From assembly GCA_937876495.1 (NCBI GenBank), contig CALEGL010000266.1:1-11173 (forward strand): a DNA stretch of 11,173 bases, in the 5' to 3' direction. The notes beneath the pieces are model-generated. The model was not told the origin of the DNA. It was given only the letters and a program-made list of their open reading frames with translations, and searched no databases. The DNA comes from an uncultured Bifidobacterium sp. (GTDB lineage Bacteria; Actinomycetota; Actinomycetes; Actinomycetales; Bifidobacteriaceae). Every line of letters begins with the position of its first letter. The first letter of the stretch is position 1. Made by a program: the position numbers and the translations under genes. Positions 1 to 5,473 of this stretch are shown one piece after another.

Positions 1-372
1 GGCCGCCTCCCCGGTCAGACCACCGAGTGGGCACTGCGGCCGGAGGGCATGTCCCGCGGCCTGATGGCCGCGGGCGGGGCGGGCAGCGACGCCCCGGACG
101 CCGAGGACGCCCTGGGCGACGCCATCGTCTTCCGCGGGGTCTCCCGCTATCCCATGCGCATCAAATGCGCGCTTCTCGGCTGGGAGGGCATGAAGGATTC
201 GGTGGCCCGCGCCATCGCCGCCCAGACCGGCCCCGCGCGGACGGGATCCGGGGCATGCACGGCTCCCGGGACGGCAGGGGCCGCGGATTCTGCATCAGCG
301 ACCGACGCGTCAACACCGACCGCCCCCGCATCACGGACCGTCTGCGCAACCACGACGAAGGACAAGGCATGA
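1..372 (+). CDS. sufU: SufU-type iron-sulfur cluster assembly scaffold protein, C-terminal part (5' end outside window)
   Basis: The reading frame enters from the left edge and ends with TGA at 370-372, giving 123 visible residues. Visible residues 38-71 match the end of the SufU family: a GVSRYPMRIKCALLGW stretch whose Cys56 corresponds to the last of the three conserved metal-binding cysteines (the first two would lie upstream). Established role: SufU works with the cysteine desulfurase SufS in Gram-positive bacteria, taking sulfur for Fe-S assembly and binding zinc. After about residue 72 the protein continues for about 50 residues as an Ala/Thr/Ser-rich, probably disordered tail with two extra cysteines (86 and 115); SufU proteins usually end soon after the Trp-containing helix. 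The stop overlaps the sufT start (ATGA at 369-372), which supports both frames and translational coupling. Not certain: whether the other suf genes lie directly upstream. Confidence 0.85.
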   Translation, partial: GRLPGQTTEWALRPEGMSRGLMAAGGAGSDAPDAEDALGDAIVFRGVSRYPMRIKCALLGWEGMKDSVARAIAAQTGPARTGSGACTAPGTAGAADSASATDASTPTAPASRTVCATTTKDKA

Positions 373-1091
373 GCGACTCATTGGTTCCCGAACCGCAGTC
401 CACCATCTTCGACACAGTGGCATCGGTCGTCGGTGACGCCGACGAGGCGCAGCGCGTCATGACGAATCCGAGCCTTCTCGTCTCCGACCCGACGAAGAAA
501 GGCGAGGACTTCTCGTCGACCGGATCGGATCCGATCGCCTCCTCCGGTGGTTCCGAGACGGCGGATGACGCGAACGGGACGGAGAGGGAGTCCACGGATC
601 GGACGGGCGCGTCCGCTTCCGAGGACTCCGGCTCCGATACCGGTTCCAGCGCCCGTCACGACCATGGCTCCTGCGCCTGCGGACGCCATGACGGGTCATG
701 CTGCCAGGACGGGAACGCCGAAGACGAGGACGGCATCCCACTCAAAGCCGTGGACGACATCGGCCGCGCCACGGCCAGGGACGTGAAGGAGGCCCTGCAC
801 CAGGTCATCGACCCCGAGCTCGGCATCGACGTCGTCGACCTCGGACTCGTCTACGGAATCGAGATCGACGAGAAGGGGCGCGCGATCATCACCATGACGC
901 TGACGACCCCGGCCTGCCCGCTCACCGACCTCATCGAGGACGAATGCGCCAGCACCCTCGCGGGACTCGTCGAGGAGTTCCGCATCGACTGGACCTGGCA
1001 GCCCCAGTGGACCATCGACATGATCACGCCCGAGGGACGCGAACAGCTGGCGGCCATCGGATTCAACCTCGACAACATGCCCCGCTACTAG
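369..1091 (+). CDS. sufT: SufT-like MIP18/DUF59 iron-sulfur maturation protein with a long Cys/His-containing N-terminal extension
   Basis: 240 residues from ATG 369 (AAGGACAAGG just upstream; ATGA overlap with sufU) to TAG. The frame is also open upstream to position 27, but that part overlaps sufU and has no family resemblance. Residues 127-240 are a MIP18/DUF59 domain: DPELGIDVVDLGLVYGI at 148-164 and TTPACPL at 179-185 with Cys183, the conserved cysteine of the family. The usual actinobacterial SufT is little more than this domain, so residues 1-126 are an extension: a short possibly structured segment (1-40), a Ser/Asp/Gly-rich linker (45-96), then a cluster H97, H99, C102, C104, H107, C111, C112. 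Known for the family: SufT helps maturation of Fe-S proteins under high demand. Inference: the extension could bind a metal. A 14-bp perfect palindrome (523-536) lies in the linker coding region and is probably incidental. Confidence 0.85.
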   Translation: MSDSLVPEPQSTIFDTVASVVGDADEAQRVMTNPSLLVSDPTKKGEDFSSTGSDPIASSGGSETADDANGTERESTDRTGASASEDSGSDTGSSARHDHGSCACGRHDGSCCQDGNAEDEDGIPLKAVDDIGRATARDVKEALHQVIDPELGIDVVDLGLVYGIEIDEKGRAIITMTLTTPACPLTDLIEDECASTLAGLVEEFRIDWTWQPQWTIDMITPEGREQLAAIGFNLDNMPRY

Positions 1092-1117
1092 AAGGGAAGG
1101 CCTACCAGAAGGGAAGG
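1090..1117. repeat. 11-bp direct repeat between convergent sufT and the RNA methyltransferase
   Basis: AGAAGGGAAGG occurs at 1090-1100 and again at 1107-1117. The first copy overlaps the last base of the sufT stop. The 45-bp space between the two convergent genes is purine-rich on the + strand and shows no hairpin, so no terminator can be named for sufT here. Probably a simple slippage duplication. Confidence 0.5.
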
Positions 1118-1136
1118 GGAAGGCCATGCCGCGCCG

Positions 1137-2027
1137 TCAGGCGTGGCGCCGTCGCGTCGCCCAGAAGGCCACGGCGCTGGAGGCCGCGACGTTGAGGCTG
1201 TCCACCCCGTGGGACATGGGGATGCGCACGGTGAGGTCAGTCGCGGCAATCGTGCGTGGGGACAGCCCGTCCCCCTCCGTCCCGAACACCAGAGCCAGAC
1301 GGTCGATGTGATCCGGCTCGTCCACGGGGGAGCCCAGACGTGCGACGAGCCCATCCAGTGACAGCGAATCGTCGCGCAGAGCCATCGCCACGGTGACGAA
1401 GCCCAGACGGTGCAGTTCCGCGAGCCCCCGTTCCGGCCAGACGTCGCCCGCCGTCCTCGAGTCATGCAGCTCGCCGCCGATGCGCGTCCAGGAAATCTGG
1501 AACACCGTCCCCATGGACACGCGCGCGGCCCGCCGGTACAGCGGATCGCCGCATGAGGGCGTCACCAGCACGGCGTCGACGTCCAGCGCGGCGGCAGAGC
1601 GGACGAGCGCGCCGACGTTCGTGGGGTCCACGATGTTCTCGAGCACGGCGACCCGGCGGGCGTCACGACACACCTCCTCCACGGAGGGAAGCGGCCACCG
1701 GCGCATCGCAGCCAGCGCACCCCGGTGCAGCCTGTAGCCCGTGAGCCTGCTTAGCAGCTCAGGGCTCGCCACATACACCGGCACGTCCGACCCCCAGACC
1801 TCGTCGATCAGCGCGAACTCCCGCGACATGCCCTCAAGCCAGGGCCGTTCGACAAGCAGGGAGATCGGCTCCCTCCGGGCGTCGAGGGCGCGGTCGATGA
1901 CCTTCGGCGATTCGGCGATGAACAGACCCTTCGCCGGTTCGAGACGGTTGCGCAGCTGAGGCTCGGTGAGATGGACGTAGGGGACGAGTCGCGGGTCGTC
2001 TAGGGAGTCGACGTCGACGACCTTCAT
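1137..2027 (-). CDS. TrmH/SpoU-family RNA 2'-O-ribose methyltransferase
   Basis: 296 residues. The frame is open to 2159, but that would run into the tRNA gene; ATG 2025-2027 is chosen because AGGAGG lies 5 nt before it. Residues 1-115 resemble the N-terminal substrate-binding domain of this family and 120-296 the SPOUT knotted methyltransferase domain. Motif 1 is NIVDPTNVGALVRS (131-144, with N137 and R143), motif 2 is LVFGTEGDGL (246-255, with E251), and motif 3 is IPMSHGVDSLNVA (269-281, with N279). These are the SAM-binding knot signatures of TrmH, RlmB and TsnR enzymes. The enzyme methylates a ribose 2'-OH in rRNA or tRNA; the sequence does not say which nucleotide. It lies directly downstream of tRNA-Leu on the same strand, with a hairpin between, so it may be transcribed partly by read-through from the tRNA promoter. 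It is convergent with sufT (45 bp apart). Confidence 0.9.
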   Translation of the reverse strand: MKVVDVDSLDDPRLVPYVHLTEPQLRNRLEPAKGLFIAESPKVIDRALDARREPISLLVERPWLEGMSREFALIDEVWGSDVPVYVASPELLSRLTGYRLHRGALAAMRRWPLPSVEEVCRDARRVAVLENIVDPTNVGALVRSAAALDVDAVLVTPSCGDPLYRRAARVSMGTVFQISWTRIGGELHDSRTAGDVWPERGLAELHRLGFVTVAMALRDDSLSLDGLVARLGSPVDEPDHIDRLALVFGTEGDGLSPRTIAATDLTVRIPMSHGVDSLNVAASSAVAFWATRRRHA

Positions 2028-2032
2028 GGGAT

Positions 2033-2038
2033 CCTCCT
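2033..2038 (-). promoter_or_regulatory. Shine-Dalgarno AGGAGG deciding the methyltransferase start
   Basis: On the - strand AGGAGG is followed by ATCCC and the ATG. This perfect site fixes the start at 2027 and rules out the longer frame that would overlap the tRNA gene. Confidence 0.85.
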
Positions 2039-2067
2039 GGCCTGGGTGGAAGGGACGCGGATACGAC

Positions 2068-2094
2068 GAAGCCCCCTGCGTTGCAGAGGGCTTC
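2068..2094 (-). terminator. Hairpin downstream of tRNA-Leu, probable (leaky) terminator
   Basis: A 12-bp inverted repeat (2068-2079 with 2083-2094, one mismatch, 3-nt loop) lies 10 nt after the encoded CCA end. On the - strand it reads GAAGCCCTCTGC, AAC, GCAGGGGGCTTC. The following - strand bases (GTCGTATCC) are not a U-run, so termination may be incomplete, leaving read-through into the methyltransferase gene. The stem is stable enough to act also as a 3' boundary for tRNA processing. Confidence 0.6.
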
Positions 2095-2104
2095 ATGTGC
2101 TGCC

Positions 2105-2195
2105 TGGTGTCCGGAGCGGGAGTTGAACCCGCACGCCTGTATAAAATAGGCACTAGCACCTCAAGCTAGCGCGTCTACCATTCCGCCACCCGGAC
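2105..2195 (-). tRNA. tRNA-Leu, anticodon GAG
   Basis: Read on the - strand, a full class II tRNA can be folded. The acceptor strand GTCCGGG (2195-2189) pairs with TCCGGAC (2115-2109, one G-U), followed by discriminator A and an encoded CCA (2107-2105). The anticodon stem is CTAGC/GCTAG around the loop TTGAGGT, giving anticodon GAG (reads CUC and CUU, leucine). The long variable arm contains a GCCT/AGGC stem, as expected for tRNA-Leu, and the T arm is GCGGG-TTCAACT-CCCGC. Length is 91 nt with CCA. An upstream TATAGT at 2222-2217 is a likely -10 box, giving a short 5' leader. Confidence 0.96.
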
Positions 2196-2216
2196 GTGTT
2201 TTTGGCAACAGAGAGA

Positions 2217-2222
2217 ACTATA
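2217..2222 (-). promoter_or_regulatory. Probable -10 box of the tRNA-Leu promoter
   Basis: TATAGT on the - strand, 22-27 nt upstream of the mature tRNA 5' end. No convincing -35 hexamer is present at 16-18 bp spacing (TCGAGT is the best at 17 bp). Confidence 0.5.
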
Positions 2223-2262
2223 CCACGGCATGACGGAGCACTCGAGGCGTGTCGGAAAATCC

Positions 2263-2304
2263 CCGGGTCGGAGTGTCCCCGTGGCGGAGTATCGCCGGGT
2301 CGGA
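2263..2304. repeat. Direct repeat CCGGGTCGGA in the divergent tRNA-Leu/rsmE spacer
   Basis: The 10-mer CCGGGTCGGA occurs at 2263-2272 and 2295-2304. Related CGGAG boxes begin at 2234, 2269 and 2285 (CGGAGCACTCG, CGGAGTGTCCC, CGGAGTATCGC). The 248-bp spacer 2196-2443 otherwise shows only the tRNA promoter and the rsmE start region; I see no gene in it. Confidence 0.45.
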
Positions 2305-2402
2305 TCATGACGGCAAGTGAACGTCTCCAATCCGCCGGTCCATGCGCCATCCACCCGGCCATCCATCGCCGTCGGCCACGAGAACCCGCCGGCGGAACGC
2401 TG

Positions 2403-2432
2403 CCACGCCGCTGTGTACCACGCCGCTGTGTA
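2403..2432. repeat. Perfect 15-bp tandem duplication just upstream of rsmE
   Basis: CCACGCCGCTGTGTA is present twice without a gap, at 2403-2417 and 2418-2432. The second copy ends in the TA that begins the candidate -10 box TAGCCT (2431-2436). The copies are identical, which suggests a recent or conserved duplication. Confidence 0.85.
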
Positions 2433-2436
2433 GCCT
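2431..2436 (+). promoter_or_regulatory. Possible -10 box for leaderless rsmE transcription
   Basis: TAGCCT fits the actinobacterial TANNNT pattern and lies 7 bp before the ATG at 2444. No Shine-Dalgarno sequence precedes that ATG (TTGGGCCC), so transcription may start at or beside the A of the start codon. No clear -35 hexamer. Confidence 0.35.
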
Positions 2437-2443
2437 TGGGCCC

Positions 2444-3325
2444 ATGACCGCACCCGTCTTCCTTCTCGACCCGGATCGTGACGACGTCTCCATCGACGTC
2501 CACAGACTCCCCGCGGATGGGATCATCCGATTGCCTCCCGCCATCCGGCGCCACGCCGTGCAGTCCATGCGTCTGGCGCAGGGGGACGTGTTCGATCTCG
2601 TCGACGGGAGGGGACTGCGTCTGCGCTGCGTGCTGGACGGCTTCGCGACGGACGGGGATGCGACGGCCAGTGTTGTTGGCGTCGAGAGGGACCTCGAACC
2701 GGCGACGCGTCTCGTCCTCGTCCAGGCGCTCGCCAAGTTCGGCCATGACGAGCAGGCCGTCGACGCCGCCACCCAGATCGGCGTCGACGAGGTCGTCCCC
2801 TGGCAGGCCCGACGCAGCATCGCCCGATGGCGGCCCGGCCGCACGGACCGCGTCTGGGCGAAAACCCTTGCGGCCGCCACCGAACAGTCCCGTCGGGCCC
2901 GGATGCCCGTTCTCGCCGACTGCGTGAACGACCGGGGACTGGAGGGTCTGTGCCGCCGGATCGTCGCCGACGGCGGCTTCGTCATCGTGCTGCATCAGGA
3001 CGCCACCACGACGTGGAGCGCTCTGTCTGAACGCATCCGGCGGACGGGAGGCGATGACCGTGCGGACGCGGCCCGGCCGCGCTCCATCGCGGTCGTGGTC
3101 GGTCCCGAGGGAGGCATCGACGAGGAGGAGGTCGCCGCCTTCGTCGCCGCCGGGGCGGAATCCTGCGCGCTGGGCGTCACCATCCTGCGCGCCTCGGTGG
3201 CGGGTCCCGTCGCCCTGTCCCTTCTGGCCGGGGCCCTGGGACGTTTCGACGCCCGCCGCGCAAGCGATGCGGAGCCGGTCACCGACGCGGCGGTGACAGG
3301 GGACGCCGACGAGAACGCCGTGTGA
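2444..3325 (+). CDS. rsmE: 16S rRNA (uracil-1498-N3)-methyltransferase RsmE
   Basis: 293 residues, close to the usual length for RsmE plus a short tail. ATG 2444 is chosen because the protein then begins with the family's N-terminal form (APVFLLDP); the frame extends upstream but without resemblance. Residues 1-82 form the PUA-like RNA-binding domain. Residues 88-270 are the SPOUT domain, with LVQALAKFGHDEQAVDAATQ (92-111), the EQSRR segment (147-151), VVVGPEGGIDEEE (217-229) and LGVTILRA (243-250) before the knot's SAM-binding loop. Family role: N3-methylation of U1498 in helix 44 of 16S rRNA in the 30S subunit. The usual Thr in the ILR-x-x-TA loop is Val252 here. Residues 271-293 are an acidic, Ala-rich tail. 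A 7-bp inverted repeat follows the stop directly; HIT starts 111 bp later. Confidence 0.95.
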   Translation: MTAPVFLLDPDRDDVSIDVHRLPADGIIRLPPAIRRHAVQSMRLAQGDVFDLVDGRGLRLRCVLDGFATDGDATASVVGVERDLEPATRLVLVQALAKFGHDEQAVDAATQIGVDEVVPWQARRSIARWRPGRTDRVWAKTLAAATEQSRRARMPVLADCVNDRGLEGLCRRIVADGGFVIVLHQDATTTWSALSERIRRTGGDDRADAARPRSIAVVVGPEGGIDEEEVAAFVAAGAESCALGVTILRASVAGPVALSLLAGALGRFDARRASDAEPVTDAAVTGDADENAV

Positions 3326-3357
3326 GCCATGCGAGTACGGCGCCGCGGCGGCATGGC
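3326..3357 (+). terminator. Inverted repeat directly after the rsmE stop, possible terminator
   Basis: GCCATGC (3326-3332) pairs with GCATGGC (3351-3357). The 18-nt interior itself contains the palindrome CGCCGCGGCG (3341-3350), so the stem can be extended or refolded. It is followed by GTTTAT, a weak T-tract. It may end rsmE transcription before the HIT leader. Confidence 0.45.
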
Positions 3358-3376
3358 GTTTATCCGCGTCGCACCA

Positions 3377-3382
3377 TACGAT
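3377..3382 (+). promoter_or_regulatory. Possible -10 box for the HIT-phoH-ybeY-corC-era group
   Basis: TACGAT lies 54 bp before the HIT start codon, downstream of the rsmE terminator-like repeat, where a promoter for the gene group is expected. The -35 region is poor, so this is tentative. The predicted leader contains CGCCGG/CCGGCG (3403-3408 with 3414-3419), a 6-bp stem with a 5-nt loop, just before the ribosome binding site. Confidence 0.3.
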
Positions 3383-3436
3383 TGGGGTGACATGGTTCCT
3401 GTCGCCGGCGCGTCCGGCGCGATGAGAAGGAGAGAC

Positions 3437-3775
3437 ATGGGCGAAAGCGACGACTGCCTGTTCTGCGCGATCATCTCGGGGAGGATCCCGAGCGAGAAGG
3501 TGTATGAGGACGAGACCACCTACGCCTTCAAGGACATCCATCCCAAGGCGAAGGTCCATGTGCTCATCGTCCCCCGCCATCACTACGGCAGCGTCGCCGA
3601 ACTCGCGAAGTCCGACCCCGCCGAGCTCGCCCACATCGTCGAGGTCGCCCAGTCCATCGCCGACGACGCCTTCCACGGCGCCTATCGCCTCGTCTTCAAC
3701 ACCGGCAGGGATGCCGGGCAGAGCGTGTTCCACGTGCATGCCCATGTCCTCACCGGCGAGACCCTCGACGAGTAG
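3437..3775 (+). CDS. HIT-family (HINT branch) nucleotide-binding hydrolase
   Basis: 112 residues. ATG 3437 follows AAGGAG (3427-3432) at 4 nt; earlier in-frame starts encode no family sequence. CLFC at 7-10 and the PRHHY segment (46-50) match the zinc-site and fold landmarks of HINT proteins. FHVHAHV (98-104) is the His-x-His-x-His triad (H99, H101, H103) that carries the catalytic histidine. HINT enzymes hydrolyse nucleoside phosphoramidates and aminoacyl adenylates in the cytoplasm; the physiological substrate here cannot be read from sequence. The protein ends only nine residues after the triad (V104-LTGETLDE). HINT proteins commonly continue with a GGR-x-M-x-W-P-P-G type tail that lines the active site, and that tail is absent. 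It is the first gene of the group with phoH, which begins 13 nt after its stop. Confidence 0.92.
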   Translation: MGESDDCLFCAIISGRIPSEKVYEDETTYAFKDIHPKAKVHVLIVPRHHYGSVAELAKSDPAELAHIVEVAQSIADDAFHGAYRLVFNTGRDAGQSVFHVHAHVLTGETLDE

Positions 3776-3788
3776 GCCGACCGCACCC

Positions 3789-4883
3789 GTGGCCACCACG
3801 ACACGCATCGTCGCCATACCCGAGGGGCTCGACCCCGTCGCCGTCCTCGGGCCCGTCGACCAGGTCATCCGGGAGGTCGAGAAGGGATTCCCCGGACTCG
3901 GCATCACGGCACGCGGCAACCGCATCGTCATCCGCTCCGAATCGCATCGCACCGAGAAGGACGCCGCCCGGGCCGAGGAGCTCCTCCGATCCATCGTGGC
4001 GGCCGCCTACACGGCACCGATGGATGCGGACACCGTGCGCCGTCTCATCGACCGCGACGCGCTGCCCAACCGCTTCCATGACCGTCCGTCCATGCGAAGC
4101 GAGCCGGGCCGACCCCCGTCCCGTCCCCGCGGTGACGAGGACCGGGCGCTTCCCGAGTCGTCCCGACGAACCGGTTCCCCGGTGCCGGGCGTCATCGCCT
4201 TCGCGGCAGGCGTGCCGGTGAGGCCGAAGACAGCAGGCCAGATCGCCTACGTCAACGCCATCGAATCACACACCATCACCTTCGGCATCGGACCTGCTGG
4301 CACCGGCAAGACCTATCTCGCCGTCGCCAAGGCCGTGCGCGTCTTCCAGGATCGCCGGGCCAGCCGCATCATCCTCACGCGCCCCGCGGTCGAGGCGGGG
4401 GAGAGCCTGGGCTTCCTGCCGGGAACGCTCAACGAGAAGGTCGACCCCTATCTGCGGCCCCTGTACGACGCGCTGTCCGACATGCTTGGACCCGACCGGC
4501 TGCACCGCTATCTCGAGGACGGCACCATCGAGGTCGCACCCCTCGCCTACATGCGTGGGCGCACCCTCAACGACGCCTTCGTCATCCTCGACGAGGCGCA
4601 GAACACCACCGAACAGCAGATGAAGATGTTCCTCACGCGCCTCGGGTTCAACACGACCATGGTCATCACCGGAGACGTCACGCAGGTCGACCTGGCGGTG
4701 CCGAGATCCGGACTGGCCAGCATCGAGGGGATTCTCCACGGCATCGAGGGCATCGCCTTCGTCCATCTCGACGCCGGGGACATCGTCCGGCACGAGCTGG
4801 TCGGCCGCATCGTCGAGGCATACGAACGGCACGCCGAGCATCGGGCCGAACTGCGGGCCTCGTCCGGGGGAGGGACGCGATGA
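3789..4883 (+). CDS. phoH: PhoH-family ATPase (YbeZ-like)
   Basis: 364 residues from GTG 3789. The frame is open far into the HIT gene; GTG 3789 is preferred because it lies after the HIT stop and gives the typical N-terminus ([18 protein letters not shown]). Its Shine-Dalgarno is weak (AGTAGG, 12 nt away), and ATG 3744 inside HIT is an alternative. Residues 1-75 resemble the KH-like N-terminal domain of actinobacterial PhoH and 95-135 form a Pro/Arg-rich linker. Residues 140-350 are the P-loop ATPase: Walker A GPAGTGKT (168-175), a TRPAVEAGE segment (198-206), Walker B VILDEAQN (265-272) and a sensor-like [10 protein letters not shown] (292-301). The biochemical role of PhoH/YbeZ is not fully settled; its constant partner YbeY follows with an ATGA overlap, pointing to rRNA processing. 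The old phosphate-starvation name is not evidence of function here. Confidence 0.93.
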   Translation: MATTTRIVAIPEGLDPVAVLGPVDQVIREVEKGFPGLGITARGNRIVIRSESHRTEKDAARAEELLRSIVAAAYTAPMDADTVRRLIDRDALPNRFHDRPSMRSEPGRPPSRPRGDEDRALPESSRRTGSPVPGVIAFAAGVPVRPKTAGQIAYVNAIESHTITFGIGPAGTGKTYLAVAKAVRVFQDRRASRIILTRPAVEAGESLGFLPGTLNEKVDPYLRPLYDALSDMLGPDRLHRYLEDGTIEVAPLAYMRGRTLNDAFVILDEAQNTTEQQMKMFLTRLGFNTTMVITGDVTQVDLAVPRSGLASIEGILHGIEGIAFVHLDAGDIVRHELVGRIVEAYERHAEHRAELRASSGGGTR

Positions 4884-5473
4884 GCATCGACGTCACCAAC
4901 GAGACGGTGTGGGACATCGACGTCAAGGCCTTCTCCGACCTGGGCGTGTGGGTGCTCGACCAGATGAGGGTGAGCACGAGCTCCGACCTGGCCATCCTCT
5001 TCGTCGATCCGGAACCGATCGCCGAGCTGCATGATCGCTGGATGGGGCTTCAGGGGCCCACCGACGTGATGAGCTTCCCCATGGACGAGCTGCGGCCAGG
5101 GGACGACGACCAGGAGCCCGAGGAGGGCGTGCTCGGCGACCTGGTCATCTGTCCATGGGTGGCGGCCCAGCAGGCGGCCGCCGCCGGGCATGGCGCGATG
5201 GAGGAGATGCTGCTGCTCGCCATCCATGGCATCCTCCACCTGCTGGGCTACGACCATGCCACCGAACAGGAGGAGAGGCAGATGTTCGGTCTTCAGCGCC
5301 AGCTGCTTCTCACCTTCTTCGCCGCCCGGTCCCGGCCCGTGACGCAGGCGACGCTTCCCGCCGGATCGGCCGACGCTCTGGCCCTGTGGGATGCCGCCCA
5401 CGCCGGCAAAGGCACCAAGGGATCGGGACATGGCTCGGGAAGGGTGGATCCCGGGATGCGAGGCGCGCGATGA
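4880..5473 (+). CDS. ybeY: YbeY endoribonuclease / rRNA maturation factor
   Basis: 197 residues from ATG 4880, which overlaps the phoH stop (ATGA) and follows GGGGGAGGG. Residues 1-150 are the UPF0054/YbeY domain, with [10 protein letters not shown] (61-70) and [10 protein letters not shown] (83-92). [11 protein letters not shown] (116-126) is the H-x3-H-x5-H metal site (H116, H120, H126) that holds zinc. Family role: a single-strand-specific endoribonuclease or processing factor needed for 16S rRNA 3'-end maturation and 70S quality control, acting with ribosome-associated proteins including Era. Residues 152-197 are an Ala/Gly-rich extension beyond the usual domain end, with a basic C-terminus (MRGAR) encoded next to the corC start; probably disordered. 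The stop overlaps the next start (ATGA at 5470-5473). Confidence 0.95.
   Translation: MSIDVTNETVWDIDVKAFSDLGVWVLDQMRVSTSSDLAILFVDPEPIAELHDRWMGLQGPTDVMSFPMDELRPGDDDQEPEEGVLGDLVICPWVAAQQAAAAGHGAMEEMLLLAIHGILHLLGYDHATEQEERQMFGLQRQLLLTFFAARSRPVTQATLPAGSADALALWDAAHAGKGTKGSGHGSGRVDPGMRGAR

Noticed and set aside
27..368. Upstream in-frame extension of sufT
   Set aside because: It overlaps sufU, which has conserved family residues in another frame, and the extension is Arg/Gly-rich with no resemblance; ATG 369 has a ribosome binding site.
523..536. 14-bp palindrome GATCGGATCCGATC inside sufT as a protein-binding site
   Set aside because: It lies in coding sequence of a low-complexity linker with no promoter nearby; most likely incidental.
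2196..2447. An 83-codon + strand open frame between the tRNA and rsmE
   Set aside because: No ribosome binding site, Arg/Pro-rich shadow composition, overlaps the tRNA promoter and the 15-bp duplication; no homology recognised.
2153..3994. A 613-codon open frame on the - strand opposite rsmE, HIT and the tRNA
   Set aside because: It is a shadow of GC-rich coding on the + strand: no family resemblance, it runs through the tRNA gene, and the opposite frames encode clear RsmE and HIT proteins.
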